Positions 10,401 to 22,150 of a stretch of 64,000 nucleotides of DNA are shown piece by piece; position 1 is the stretch's first letter, and the number at the start of each line of letters is the position of its first letter. The stretch comes from Pinus tabuliformis (lineage: Eukaryota; Streptophyta; Pinopsida; Pinales; Pinaceae): NCBI GenBank assembly GCA_031772625.1, contig CM062816.1, forward strand, positions 1,673,857,078-1,673,921,077, in the 5' to 3' direction. Below the pieces are notes generated by a model. That model saw only the letters and a program-made list of their open reading frames with translations. It had not been told where the DNA came from and made no database searches. The position numbers were made by a program, and so were the translations under genes.

Positions 10401-12130
10401 AATAAAGGCTACAATGAAATCATTGGTACATTGAAATTACATAAGAAGTCAATGCTAATACTTCATACTAGAAATAGAAAATCCAAAATCTATGGTTAAA
10501 TTGAATAATATATTACAAGTTTCCATTCTATTCAGTTAACATACAATGAAACAATTATAAAAGGAAGGTAAGAGCAACTTGTCAAATCTCAGAATTAAAA
10601 TAATAAGAATTTTATATTATAAAAAATCATTTTAAAATCTAGGGCAAAGTGTGAGTGGCTATTATTCCACTTGGAAAGATAAGTAAATGAAAGAATATGA
10701 TGATCCATTTAGAAACCTGTCAGCGTTGAAATACTTGAACTACACGCATGGCACTAATACATTAAATAATATAAAATGTCCAATACGCAAAGGATACTAA
10801 AAACAAAAAACTAAAGGATAAATTTGACTAAATGGACAAGTTCCCTTGTACACTGAGGTTACAGGAGTCAAGCCACCTGAGACCAATATGGAAAACTTAG
10901 TTCAATGAACACTAAATAGGGAAAACTAGCCTCTACCTAGAACAAGACATTGTGCCATAAGAAAGAGTTGTGTTGTTTATACATGAGAAGAGAATGTTGC
11001 TAAGAGATCCATCTTGACCGACTGCAAAAAGAAAAATTGTGAGATTATCCTTGAATTGATATAAAGAAATAAGAAAAAGTTTACTACCAATATCACTATG
11101 TTATACATAGCTGAGGGTTAAACCCCAAGCACAATTGTTTTGGGTAATCCTTAAAATCTTGGCAAGAGTTTAAACCCAATGTTACAATCCGACAAGATGA
11201 CTCAGTTCTAAGCAAATCTCAAAAAAATTAACTTATAAATTAAAAAATAGTACAAGAATTATGAAAACCCCATAAGGGTTTCAATTCGGAACCATAAAAC
11301 TTTGAGGGGAAATATATAATTTTGTCCCTAAGAATACCAATGGAAATAGAATGAATTTAACCAAAGAAATGTAGCAAAAAATACTTAGAGAATTCACGAT
11401 GAAACTAGAAAAAGAACACTACTTTTTTTTATTATCTCTAAAATTGTCACACGTGAAATAAAAATTAGAACCATAACCTTATCTAAAGAAAGAATAAAGA
11501 AAAAACAATTTAAATCACAAAATTCAAAAACTTAAATGATAACATTCTATCGAAAGTCTTGAAGGATAAACCCATGTGGAAACCCCTCAGACTCCATTAG
11601 AACATACAAACAACCACTTACAAAAAAATTAATAGAAACCATGAAAAGGGTCTCCATTGGTGTAGAAATCATTAATCATAACATGACTTGCAGAGGAAAA
11701 ACACTAGAACAAATTAGAAAGCTACAATGGTGGACAAGAAAACCATAATTTAAAAACTTGGCTAAATAGAAAAGAGTGAAATGCATATCTTACGTTTGGT
11801 TCTCATTGTAATCAATTACATAGAGATGGAATATCGGAATTGACGAGAGCAATAGAAGGGCACAAATGTCTTGTAGTTATACATAGCACCTTTATAAGAA
11901 TGAAGGTTGAGGTTTGAAACCTCCACTCTTTTCGCCATATAGTATAACGTTGGTAGTGGCAGAAAGAGCGATAAAGCAAAATTAACAAAGAAAAGGGATG
12001 CAACCCTAGTCGTATTTCCTTAAACCCATGACCGTTGGATTGCCTTGATTAATCACCACTGTAGAACATGACTGTCATGTGATTAAGGTGTGTTAGCATA
12101 AACTTAAATTTGCAAGTGGAATGGGCCACA
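10401..12130. other. Unit A spacer aligned with 42346-45345
   Basis: From about 10576 the sequence aligns with unit B: 10576-11100 with 42346-42930, then 11105-12125 with 44320-45345. The gap between those two blocks in unit B is exactly the hAT-type insertion. No supported gene is present. Short minus-strand frames near 11812-12003 look like chance. Confidence 0.6.
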
Positions 12131-12650
12131 TGTTGGAGATTCTAATTCCAACCACCTGTTAGGCATCAAAACCATCTATCCAAGTCTCCTAGTCCAGTTT
12201 TAGTTAGTCAAGTTTAGACGAGTTTCCCTCCAGTCATTTATTATTGATGTTTCCAATCTAATCTTATTTAACTGATTCGTAATATTGAGAAGAGAAGTCC
12301 ACTTTTTCTTCTCTTCAATTTTTGTTATGGTATCAAAGGGTAGGTTGTGTTCTCTTCTCCATATTTTGTTCTCTTCAATTTTTCTCATGGTATCAGAGTG
12401 TAGGATGTGTAAAACTCTTTGAGAGCACTGGTGAGAAGAGATGAGATTCACTCGAGTCATTTGTTAGTGATTTTTCCAATCTAATCTTATTTAACTGATT
12501 CATCATATTCACAAGAACAATCCTCTGCACCAGTTCTCTTTAATTTTTCTCATGGTATTAGAGTGAAGGTTGGGTAAGACTCTTTGAGAGTAGTAGTGAG
12601 AAGAGTCCAGGTCACATAAGACTCAAGAGAAAGCAGCGTTTCAATTTTTT
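12131..12650 (+). mobile_element. TRIM-like small LTR relic with duplicated end
   Basis: Starts TGTTGGAGATTCTAATTCCAAC and runs to ttttctca at 12387, directly followed by TGGTATCAGAG (12388), an initiator tRNA-Met primer site. That gives an LTR of about 257 bp. The block from the gagtcattt word through a primer-site-like end occurs again at 12450-12560, and another such end sits near 12328, so part of the relic is tandemly duplicated. No coding domain is present. The same relic lies at 46389 in unit B. It is broken and old. Confidence 0.6.
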
Positions 12651-13539
12651 TTGTTTTAGCAAATGTTGTGAGAAGAGGCTGAGGAGAAAGACGAAAGCAA
12701 CCTGAAGTCTGCACATATGAAGAACAAGCACTGCGCCAATTGCCCACCTTTAAAGCGAGCCGAGTATGTCATTTTCGCGCCCAACCAAAAAAGAAAATGC
12801 ACAAACACGCCGTCAATTGAAGCAATGCACAAAATTGTGAGGAGAACCTCTTGAGATTTAGGCCAACGACGATAGTTTAAAAGAAAAACCAAGGGACCAA
12901 TTTTTTGTTAAGGTATGAAAGTTCGTTTTGGTACTCCACTAAGCGACAAACCATTGAATTCAAAAATGACAAGTCACAAGTCATAGGTCAAACTTCATTT
13001 TATTTTAAGAGCTCCGCTTTTGTGATTTTTGAAAAAATCATATATTCGTTTTAAGAAGAAAAGGACTTCATTAAAGTGGTGTTTTTCATTTAAATGAATA
13101 TTCATGTGGGGTATTGTAATATTTTTTAAGAGAGGGGTTTTTATTTTATAAATAAAATGGTTTTTTTTTATTTAATGTTTTCTTAAACAAGAATTTGAAT
13201 TATAAAAAAAAGCGTTGCATTAAAAAATAAATATAAAAATTAAGATTTGAAAAGAATTAATAAAAAGGGCATTGTTCCAATAGGTTTTGTGGGTATTTTT
13301 TGTGAAACCTTTGTGAAATTGTCACTTTATTGGAGAATTTTTTTAGAAGCAAGGTCTTTGTGGAACATTTGTAGAGTCATTTGTTTGTGGAAGCCAATTC
13401 CCATTAACTTTTTTATTGTAGTTAGTTGTAATCTCTACAGTTTCATTGGCCTATTGAGTTGTAGTGACCCAACACTCAACAAATGGAAAAGCCAATATGA
13501 TGTGAAAATCGAAGCAACAGAAAAGTATGTTTGAAATTT
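12651..13539. other. Unit A spacer aligned with 46621-47470
   Basis: Aligns with unit B over its length (shared words ggtatgaaagttcgttttggtactcc, ggggtattgtaatatt, cattaaagt). T-rich tracts and a short frame at 13247-13534 are seen, but nothing identifies a gene. Confidence 0.5.
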
Positions 13540-14103
13540 TTATCTAGAAAGAATGAAGCAAAGGCAACCAAGGAGACCTAGGATACCATTAAGAGGAGTT
13601 TTTTTGTCTGAGGAGCAGTAATTTGGTTGAACATGAAGAATTTGGTAAATCCCACTTTGCTCAGCCACAAGTGGATGATGAGTGAAGAATTTGCAGAAGT
13701 AGAAGAGAATGAGCACATAGATATTTGTGAACAAAATTGTGCACACACACAAGTGGACACAAATTTGGTGATTCGAGCAAAAGAGATCGTTGATGGCAAA
13801 TTGGTGATTCGAGCAATAGAGTTTGCTGATGAAACCCTGGTGATTCGAGAAACAGATTTTGTGGATGACGATTTGGTGAATCGAAAAATAGTTCTTGCTC
13901 ATGACAGTGAAGCTTCCATTGGAAAAATTAATGGTATTGTGAATCCAACAATTAATATTGCTCATGTAAATTTTGATGAAGATTTGTTGAGTAAATATGA
14001 GTGGTTGGAGATGATGAAAGAAAACATCATATTGACATGATGCTATTTGGTGACATAATCCCACTTGAATTAGAAAACCAAGTGGAAAATAACCTTTCAG
14101 CAC
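13540..14103 (-). other. Long antisense frame, kept open in both units
   Basis: 187 codons are open on the minus strand opposite the diverged U-box-like copy. The unit B partner is open for 237 codons (47266-47979), with roughly 70% identical residues over the shared part. The composition (many H, C, I, F, N, Q) is what the reverse of a coding strand usually gives, so I do not call it a gene. No domain was recognised. Confidence 0.25.
13762..13905 (+). repeat. 36-bp repeat, four in-frame copies
   Basis: Units start at 13762, 13798, 13834 and 13870. They encode 12-residue blocks of the form x-L-V-I-R-x-x-x-F/I-x-D-x. The same four units occur at 47710-47853 in unit B. They sit in phase in the 13627-14040 frame, so they arose in a coding sequence. 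Confidence 0.85.
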
Positions 14104-14480
14104 AAATTAGTATAGAAATGGAAGAGACAACAACATAAACAAATACAAAGATTGAGGCAGAGGCCCCATTTGTGTAAACGAGTATGAAATAGTTAATTGT
14201 TTTCATTACATAATCACAAGCGATGGATTGACCATTAACGAAGGCATTAGAAGGAAAGAAGTTATATCATTTGATGTTGAATTTCTCATCAAATTTGTTA
14301 GTGGTGGAATGTGCAATTGAATGAATCATTTTTACATAAATATCATTTTCATCTTTCTTACAAAAAGGGTATTTTGTAATTTTCATTCGAGTTACTATTA
14401 CCGACCACATCTTTCTCAATTTTTTGAACACTGCTTATGCAAAATATTTGAAAATTGTTTTTAGATCATCCATTTCTTAA

Positions 14481-15846
14481 TCTATTTTATGATGAGTTGA
14501 ATGTAATCATTGTTCCATTATAAGGAAATATTACAATGGGTACCTATGAAAAATTGAGACAGACTCATTATAAAGCGAAGCTATAGTTAACTATTAATGA
14601 TTTATATTTTTTAATTAAAAAATTTGTAATTTGAAATAATCTCACATTGTTACCCTTCTACAGAACATTTTTAGTTCTATGTTTTTGTTTACATTTAACG
14701 AGTTGTGCAAAGTGTAAGATTTTATTTTAAAATTAAAAATTAGTTATAATTTAAATAGTGTTTTGAAGAAGTTGGTGAACTTCATAATAAAAATGTATTT
14801 ATATTTTAAAAATTTTTAACATGAATTTAATATACAATCATTAAAAAATGTTTTACATAAAAAAATCATATGTTTTTAGTAGCATTTAAATTTAATTCAA
14901 TATTTAAAATATTAAAATAGGTTATAATTTAAAAATATATATATAATAATATGATATTTTCAAAAAAAGCTTAAATGAAAATTTAGAATTTAATTTTAAA
15001 AAATAATATGAAAAGAAATTTCTATTTATATGTTATTATATATTTAATAATGTTTCCAATAATGTACCAAATTAAGACATTTAAAAGGAACTTGTTATTT
15101 TATGTTTACCTTTTGTGTGGGGTGATCTCTTAATTCACCTTGACTCTTGTTTGTTGTTTTGTTCACATAATTATTTCCTTATCAAAATAAAAGTGAAATT
15201 ATTATAGTAATTGAGTTGTTTAATGATAATTTTGTAATTAATACGTTCAATTATGTTATCAATATATTTTATTTTATAGTTGTAAGAGGTATTATTTTAT
15301 GAGGTCGTGATTTATTTTTAAATCATTCATATCCTATAATTGAGCCTCTTAATGCAGCCAAGTCTACCTAAATCTATTAAGTCGTCCTATATTTGCAAGT
15401 CTATACATCCAAATCAACCCAAGTCCATCAAATAATTTCTTGAATTCATCTCAAATGTGCCTAATGTGTATGACTACTTCCAAGTTCATCTGACATTGAG
15501 TCCATCTCGATCACCCTCATATGTTTCCAACTATGACTAAACTATTTAAGTCATCCCAATGGCACCCAAAAATTCACCCAAGTGTGATGTGTACATATGG
15601 ATGTGTGCCCACAATGCATGCACTAATTTCGATCCATAGATATCTATGCTAGAAAACATTTTTGTCATTGGTTGCAATACTAAAATGGATGTGTCAATTT
15701 TACCTAACTTTGTTACTCCATGTATTCCAAGCACCCAAATTAGTGAACCTTCTATCCCAAGCTTGTCCATTAGGGAAGTGTTTGTTTGCGTATGAGGTTA
15801 CTCCATGAGGGATTCTCCTTGTTGATCAATAACTTATCATGGTCAT
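14481..15846. other. Unit A spacer, aligned with 48446-49032 and 55220-56020
   Basis: Very AT-rich, with no gene seen. The unfilled site of the unit B Copia element (49033-55214) lies near 15069-15075. Bases 15340-15780 contain the tacctaaatctatta and atgcatgcactaattt words also found near 55510-55770. Confidence 0.55.
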
Positions 15847-17597
15847 TGATGTGACCAACCCTCATCACTTACGGCTTATCATTTATGGGATGATTTCATG
15901 AATGATCTTATCTGTTAATTGAATTTATGGCGCATAATGGAAAATTAAAGGTGTGACGACAATTGTCTTGTCCTTGGTCATGTTTCTCTTGCCTCTTACT
16001 ATGCCCAAGAAACCCTAAGCTTGGTAATTTCATCGGTGTTTTACTTTGCTACTCCGTGAGGTGAGGTCTTTGGTTCTGGTTCAGGTTTCTTCACAAGGGT
16101 TTCGTTTCACCAGTTTTGGGCATGAATTCCCATGAGGGTTTCTACTTTCACGCATTGGCGATGTTTCCTGTTCTGAGCTTGGTTTCAAGGTTTTGGGTTT
16201 GGAACCCCTAGCTTCTGTCTCTGGTCTCAGTCTTTTTCGGCCCTGGTTATTTTTTTGGTTGTGGGCTTTTGTTATAAGCTGGCTTCGATTATGTTGTTGT
16301 TTTCAGAGTGCTTGCTCCGTTGTTTGATTATTTCCTTGCCATTTGTCGCATGTCATGGTTGCGGGGTGGCTTGGCTCTCGGCTCTCATCCGACATTCAAC
16401 CAGAGGTGAGTTTTCTCTGTTTGCTTTTCGTTTCTACATCATTTTCTTCTGTCACTAACTGTTCTTGCTCCTTTTGTATAGTGGGCACACTGCGTTCGTG
16501 ACCTTGGTCCCTGGCTTCCTCCCTTGTTCGCACGGCCTCAGCTCCTTCGGTAAGTGTTTTCATAAACCCTTACCTCAGCTTTCAATTCTTGTATTTATGG
16601 TTTTGCTTTTCTCACACTAATGGCCTGTTTGTTGGCTGTGCAGGTATGCAGCTGGGCTCTCCGTTCACTGGTCTCGTGCCCTAACTCCTACGCTTGTATT
16701 GGGTAGGGTTGCTCCTTGTTATGCCTGTGTCTATCTGTCCGAGATGTTTGCTGTTGGTGGTGTTCTATGGGTTTGTAGTTGAGGGTTTGGCTTCGGCCTT
16801 CCTATGTCTTCGGCCTCACTGTGTATTTATGCTTCCAGCTATTTAACTTGTGAGTTGTAATTATATTGGTCCTATGGTGACCTCGCGGTTATTTTTGGCA
16901 CTGTTACTCTGTTTTCATGGCATGTATGTATTTAGTAACTATATCTTGGACTGTAGATGTTTGATTTTGATATATATATACACAGTGATTTCTTTTGATA
17001 CTTAAGTATCAAAAAGGAATTGATATGAGTTATGTTTGGTACCTATAGATATTTTTTTTATTCCTTCGACAGTGATTTACTTGACTCTTCTGCAAGCCCG
17101 CTCCATTGTCTTGCTGAACTTATCCGTGTGTTCTTATTACTTCTATGTTTACTATTCACTCTCTATCATCGTTATAATATGGAAAGAAAAAAAATGAATT
17201 TAGTTAAATTAGACAGAAAATATTTAAGCTTCAATATATATGGATTCAGATTTCTTGTTCTTCAGAATTTTTTCATGCTTCTTTCTATTCAACACTATGA
17301 TGCTAAAAAAATTACAGTAATTGTTTGCTTTCTGTATTTTTGTAAAGATCACTGTACAATTATTAAACTATCAGTAGCTACATTTAGTTATTGCTTGATA
17401 ACTGTTCTTTCTTGAATATTATCTAAAAGTAAATTTTAAATAAAAATAAAAAGTATGTAAACAAAAAACTAACAGTGGGTTGAGACAACCGTTTCCTAGA
17501 AATTTAAATGAACATAAAAAAACTAACTGAAACTCAATATGTTTGCAAAGACAAACACTCGAGCCATGACCTCCCTGAGCTAGATGCTCTTGCATCA
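15847..17597 (-). repeat. Gypsy LTR (3' LTR of minus-strand element)
   Basis: About 1.75 kb, aligned along its length with 31003-32739. Both include short frames such as the one near 17032-17415 that recur only because the LTR is repeated. It is richer in GC at its left half than the surroundings. Confidence 0.9.
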
Positions 17598-18062
17598 GGC
17601 TCTTGGGGTAGATGAAAATTCATGGCTCCAGTCCATGAGTTCCTCGATAGAATACCCTTCACGTTGTATCTGTCCTGTGTCAAGCCACGAACTGTCCTCA
17701 ATAGTTTGATTCTTCCACTTGATGAGGTACTATAGGTACTCCTTTCTTCAAGTCCGCCTAGCCACCTGTGTATCGAGGATTCCTTAGATTTCAAGTGGCT
17801 GAGCTGAAGGCATTTGTATCATCCACGAACTACTCTCTTCCTGGGCATCCCGTTTTGGCTATGCTGAATTGTCCTCTTTAGGACTGGCAGTGTATGGGAA
17901 TAAATATGCCACATTAAAAATGGGTGATATTCCTATACCTGGAGGCAATTGCAGCTCATAGGAATTTGCATAAAACTTATGAAGAATTTTACAAGGTCCA
18001 AATTTCTTAAGTTTCAACTTATTGTATTTTCCCTTATGGAATATTTCTTTGCACAGATGCAC
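17598..18062 (-). pseudogene. Gypsy integrase C-terminus and chromodomain-like end
   Basis: The stretch 17859-18062 reads like the integrase C-terminal module (K-F-G-P-C-K-I-L, Y-x-L-x-L-P, F-N-V-A-Y-L). Nearer the LTR, around 17690-17760, one frame gives the W-K-N and E-D-S-S-W words of a chromodomain, which guides insertion by reading chromatin in this branch. Fossil; broken. Confidence 0.7.
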
Positions 18063-18350
18063 TAGGACTTGATCCCCTACGTTAAATTGTACCTCCCATC
18101 ATTTCATATCTACTTTATGTTTGTACCTTTAACTGTTGTCGTGTAATTTTGACTTCACCTGCTCATGTAGGTCGTTAATTGCTCTTGCGAAATCTACACC
18201 GTCAGCACTTCTACTCTCTAACTGTCCCAAATCTTGTAACTCATGTACTCCTCGGGGATGCATTCCATACAAGATCTAGAAAGGACTACTTCCAATGCTT
18301 CGATTTGTTGAATCGTTGTAAGAAAATTCTGCTTGGGCAAGTACACGATC

Positions 18351-18836
18351 CTACATTCGTGAATTTTCCCTAACTAGACTCCGCAGCAGGTTTCCTAAGC
18401 TTTTGTTCACCACCTCCGTCTGCCCATCAATCTGTGGGTGATAAGCAGAGCTGAAATTTAACTTTGTATCCAAATTTTTCCACAAGGTGCGCCAGAAATG
18501 TCCTATGAATTTCACATCTCTGTCGGAAACAATGGACTTGGGTAAGCCGTGCAGTATGACGACTTCAGTGAAAAACAAGTGTGCTACATGGGTAGCGTCA
18601 CTCGTTTTCCTGCAAGGGATAGAGTGTGCCATCTTCGAGAATCGGTCCACCACCACCATGATGGAATCGAAACCCCACTGTGTTTTTGGCAGACCCAGGA
18701 CAAAGTCCAGACTGACTGAATCCCATGGTTTGTTTGGAATAGGTAAGGGTGTATACAACCTCGTTTTCTGACTATGCCTTTTCGCCAACTGACATATTTT
18801 ACACCTTCTCACATATTGTTGCATGTCTCTTCGCAT
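18351..18836 (-). pseudogene. Gypsy integrase core
   Basis: 161 open codons with C-x2-C of the zinc-binding end (R-R-C-K-I-C-Q), then [23 protein letters not shown] and Y-H-P-Q-x-D-G-Q-T-E. This is the classic Ty3/Gypsy integrase signature with the D, D and E positions in place. Confidence 0.9.
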
Positions 18837-18989
18837 CTTCGGCTAGTAATAGAAATGATTGAGCTGATGCAAGGTCTTATCAATGCCAAAATGTCCAGCT
18901 AGACCTCCACTATGTTATTCCCAGATGATGTTCTCCCTCATCGAACATTCTGGAACACACAACTATCCTCCCTTGAATAGAATCTCCTC

Positions 18990-19340
18990 CTACAAGTTAT
19001 AGTCCAGCCATGGACTATTATTCCTCAACAAGGGATTTTGGCAGGCTTCATAAGCCTCCTTGAAATCTGCATCTGTTTGATACAAGTCCTTCAGGTGTTC
19101 AAAACCCAACACTTGTATCGTGCTCTCCTGTAAGAGTAAGACTCTTCTACTTAGTGCATCTACGTCCTTGTTGGCTTGACCACTGATATGCTTCAATATG
19201 AATGTAAAAATCTGCAAGTACTCAACCCATTTTGTGTGTTTATGATTCAGCTTATGTTGCTGCATAACATACTGTAATGCAGAATTATTAGAAAACAAGA
19301 CAAACTCATTACCCAACAAATAATGTCTCCAATGCTTCAA
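18990..19340 (-). pseudogene. Gypsy RNase H region
   Basis: 116 open codons with a W-R-H-Y-L, N-S-A-L-Q-Y, and then H-I-S-G-Q-A-N-K-D-V-D-A-L-S-R pattern, the end of the RNase H domain that follows RT in Gypsy elements. Fossil, with neighbouring parts in disrepair. Confidence 0.82.
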
Positions 19341-19798
19341 GGCTTGGATGACGACATAAAACTCCTTGTCATAAGATGTGTACTTTTGCCTGCTTTTGTT
19401 TAATTTTTCGTTGAAATAAGCTACTAGTTTGTCTTCCTAGCTAAGTACGGCTCCAATGGCTGTACCACTAGCATCACAAAAAACTTGGAAAGTTTGTTAA
19501 AATCAAGCAACCTCAATATTGTCCTTTTAGTGATTTTCTTCTTAAATATTTGGAAGCTCTTCTATACAGCTTCAGTCTAATGGAAAGGCTGACTCGCCTT
19601 TTCGATGGTATCCAACATGGGTGCACAGATTCCACTAAAATTCTTTATAAACCTGCGATAGAAACTTGCCAACCCATGAAAACTCCGAACTTCGAACATA
19701 CTCTTAGGGGGTGGCTAGCTAAGTATAGCTGCAACTTTTTCTGGGTCCATTTTCAGCTCATTTTTTGCAATTAAAAAACCCAAATAAACTAACTCCTT

Positions 19799-20614
19799 CT
19801 AAAAGAAATAACATTTTTTTAAACTTGTTAGCAACTTGTCTTGCTGCAACTTCTCCAGAACATATCTAACGTGTCGAAAATGTTCTTCCTTGGTCTTGCT
19901 GAAAATTAGTGTATTGTCAAGATACACAATTATGAATTTCCCAATGAACTCTTTCAACATCTCGTTCATCAGGCACATGAATGTGCTAGGGGTGTTATTC
20001 AACCCAAATGGCACCACCAGCCATTCATATAGTCCTTCATTGGTTTTGAAAGCTATTTTCCATTCGTCCCCCTCTCTTATTCTAATCTGGTGATATCTGC
20101 TCTTCAGAACTATCTTTGAAAAATATGTTGCTCCACTCAAGCAGTCCATCATGTCATCCATTCGCGGCAATGGAAACCTGTACCTGATAGTAATTTTATT
20201 TATTTCTCTTGAATCTGTACGCATCCGCCACTCGCCTCCTTTCTTTCAAGCTAAAACTTTCAGAACTGCATAGGAACTTAAACTTTCTTGTATCAACCCT
20301 TTGTCCAACCATTCTTGTACCTGCTTCCCCATCTCTTCGTTCTCCTTAGGAATCATCCGGTAAGCAGCTTTGTTTGGTAAACTAGCTCCAAGGATGAAAT
20401 CTATGTGATGACTGATACTTCGCTTTGGTGGTAACTTATCCGATAAATCATCCACCACAATGTTGCTGAATTCCTGCAACAAATCCTGGATTTCTTCAGG
20501 TAAGTCAGAAATTTCAGTGTGCAACAACACTTCTCTTGGTCTCCTTACAACGGCATACTTTATCTCATTATCTTCAATATGTTTTAAAAATTCTTTTCCT
20601 CCCATCACCAACAC
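19799..20614 (-). pseudogene. Gypsy reverse transcriptase region
   Basis: Two adjoining stretches carry RT signatures: Y-R-M-x-P-x-E at about 20330-20360; [18 protein letters not shown] and L-S-G-A-T-Y-F-S-K in the 19799-20224 part; then the P-F-G-L-N-N-x-P-S-T-F block and the Y-L-D active-site strand. These are Ty3/Gypsy in type. Fossil; broken. Confidence 0.88.
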
Positions 20615-20734
20615 TTTTGTCCCACTAGGTTATGTTGTTTCTTCTTCCTTGATGGGTACTAGGGTATGCTTAATCCCATCCTTGACAAACTTGTAACAGT
20701 TTGTTTTTCTGTCATGAACAACTTTTCGTTCATA

Positions 20735-21076
20735 CTACCAGGGTCTACTTAACAGAATATGACACACATCCATGGGCATGATGTCACAAATCACTTTGTC
20801 TCTATACTTGCCAATATGGAATTCCACCTCACACTGCTCATCAACTAACAGTTGGTGACCTTTATGTAACCAAGACACCTTATAGGGAGTTGGATGCTTC
20901 AACCTTTTCAAACCCAATTTCTCTAGCATATTTGTTGCAACCAAATTATCAGTCCTTCCACTGTCTATAATCAGTTTGCAGCATTTTCCATGTGACTTGC
21001 ACACAGTCCAGAATAATTCCTTTCTCTGGGTTTGTTCAGTTGTCTCCTTAGCCAGTTTCAGTAGTACCTTATTCAA
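20735..21076 (-). pseudogene. Gypsy protease region
   Basis: 113 open codons with L-I-I-D-S-G near the middle (aspartic protease D-S-G), followed by the L-G-L and V-S-W-L-x-x-G-H pattern common to chromovirus proteases. It sits between gag and RT, as expected. Confidence 0.8.
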
Positions 21077-21108
21077 GACTAAGGCCTCTCTTGTTTCTGG
21101 TACATTCT

Positions 21109-22145
21109 CTACCTCTTGGGGTGATGCCTCTGTTTCCTCTGTTTGAGCAACATATGCTCCTCTTTTTCTAGCTTATTCGCCTTCTGGACACTCAAAGGAC
21201 CTGTGCCCCCACTTGTGGCACTTGTAATAGTAGTAGGCAGCCCCTCTGCCTCTGCCATTACCCCTTCCTCTTTGGTATGGCCTTCCTCCCCTAGTGCTAC
21301 CTTCTTTTTCTGTTGTCCCCAAGGTCTCTGAACTACTGCCTTCTTCACTGTTGTTGGTAGTCCTTCCTCTACCAAAGGATTGTCCTTTCCCTCTGCCAAA
21401 TCCATGTCCTCTTCTAGAATTTTTATTCCTTGCGATCTTTTCTTCTACCTTTAAGGCATTATGGTATGCTTCCTCTATGGTTTTTGGAGAAAGAATACTT
21501 ATATCATCTAATATCTCTAGCCTTAGGCCATTCACAAACCTTGTTGTCTTTTCTAGGGTTTTTTCAATGTAATCAACGCTCAGATTCACCCAATAAAATT
21601 ATTTAGTATATTCTTTCACTGTCATTCCTCTCTACCTTAGATTCTGCACCTGTTGATACTGAGCAATCTGGTAATCTTTGGGCAAAAACTTACCCTTCAT
21701 CTTAGCGAACATATTGGTCCACTATTTAATAGGTAACTTATTTGATCTTCTCGTCTCTACTTGGACACTGTCCCACCATAAGGTTGTGTGTCCTTTTAAC
21801 TTGGTGTCAATGAAATTAACTTTCCTATCTTCGCTCATCTCCTCACATTCAAAGTATTTGTCTAACTCACTAATCTAGTCCAACAACACTTCTGCGGACA
21901 AACTACCATCAGACTCAGGCTTTGGCTTAGTGCTAGCCAATAAAATTGACCTTAATAATCTGATTTCAGGTCCTTCCTCATCTGATCCATCTGTCATAAC
22001 TGCATCTTCTTCATCATTGTCATTTTCTCCTTCAGGATCCCTTCTCTTTTATGCTTCTATTTCTACCAAACAGGCATTCAGGATCCTAATCTCTTCCCTT
22101 AATCCTTCATCTACTACCCTTCGAATAGCTCTGCCATGACCTCTT
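21109..22145 (-). pseudogene. Gypsy gag
   Basis: The gag region lies next to the nested Copia. 21173-21589 reads F-V-N-G-L-R-L-E-I, then G-R-G-rich stretches, then a zinc-knuckle-like K-C-x4-H-x4-C close to 21190-21225. The R/G-rich linker before the knuckle is usual in plant Gypsy gag. Fossil; broken. Confidence 0.8.
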
Positions 22146-22150
22146 CTTCC
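22146..22150. repeat. Target site duplication CTTCC (left)
   Basis: CTTCC at 22146-22150 repeats at 30943-30947 on the far side of the nested Copia element. Confidence 0.88.

Larger units (their letters stand above)
13540..14480 (+). pseudogene. Diverged copy, 3' part of the U-box-like family (unit A)
   Basis: A 137-codon frame runs 13627-14040 (N-L-V-N-P-T, W-M-M-S-E-E-F, then four 12-residue repeats). About 200 bases on, 14220-14450 matches the 3' end of the U-box-like copy at 39480-39728: both read D-G, then I-x-x-x-I-x-x-K-x-V-I-S, then K-F-x-S-G, and then a hydrophobic V-I-F segment. The homologous N-terminal U-box part is absent; the TRIM-like relic lies upstream. It is interrupted by several stops and looks dead. 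The unit B partner is 47471-48445. Confidence 0.5.

Noticed and set aside
11812-12003. 63-codon minus-strand frame with a partner at 45034-45246
   Set aside because: Similarity follows from the unit duplication. The frames differ in start and end, and there is no domain.
13762-13905. Evenly spaced repeats considered as a CRISPR-like array
   Set aside because: Repeats abut without spacers, are in a reading frame, and the context is a plant nuclear genome.
17032-17415. 127-codon frame and its echo at 32187-32462
   Set aside because: Both lie in the chromovirus LTR pair. The echo comes from the LTR repeat, and the products are leucine- and phenylalanine-rich without a domain.
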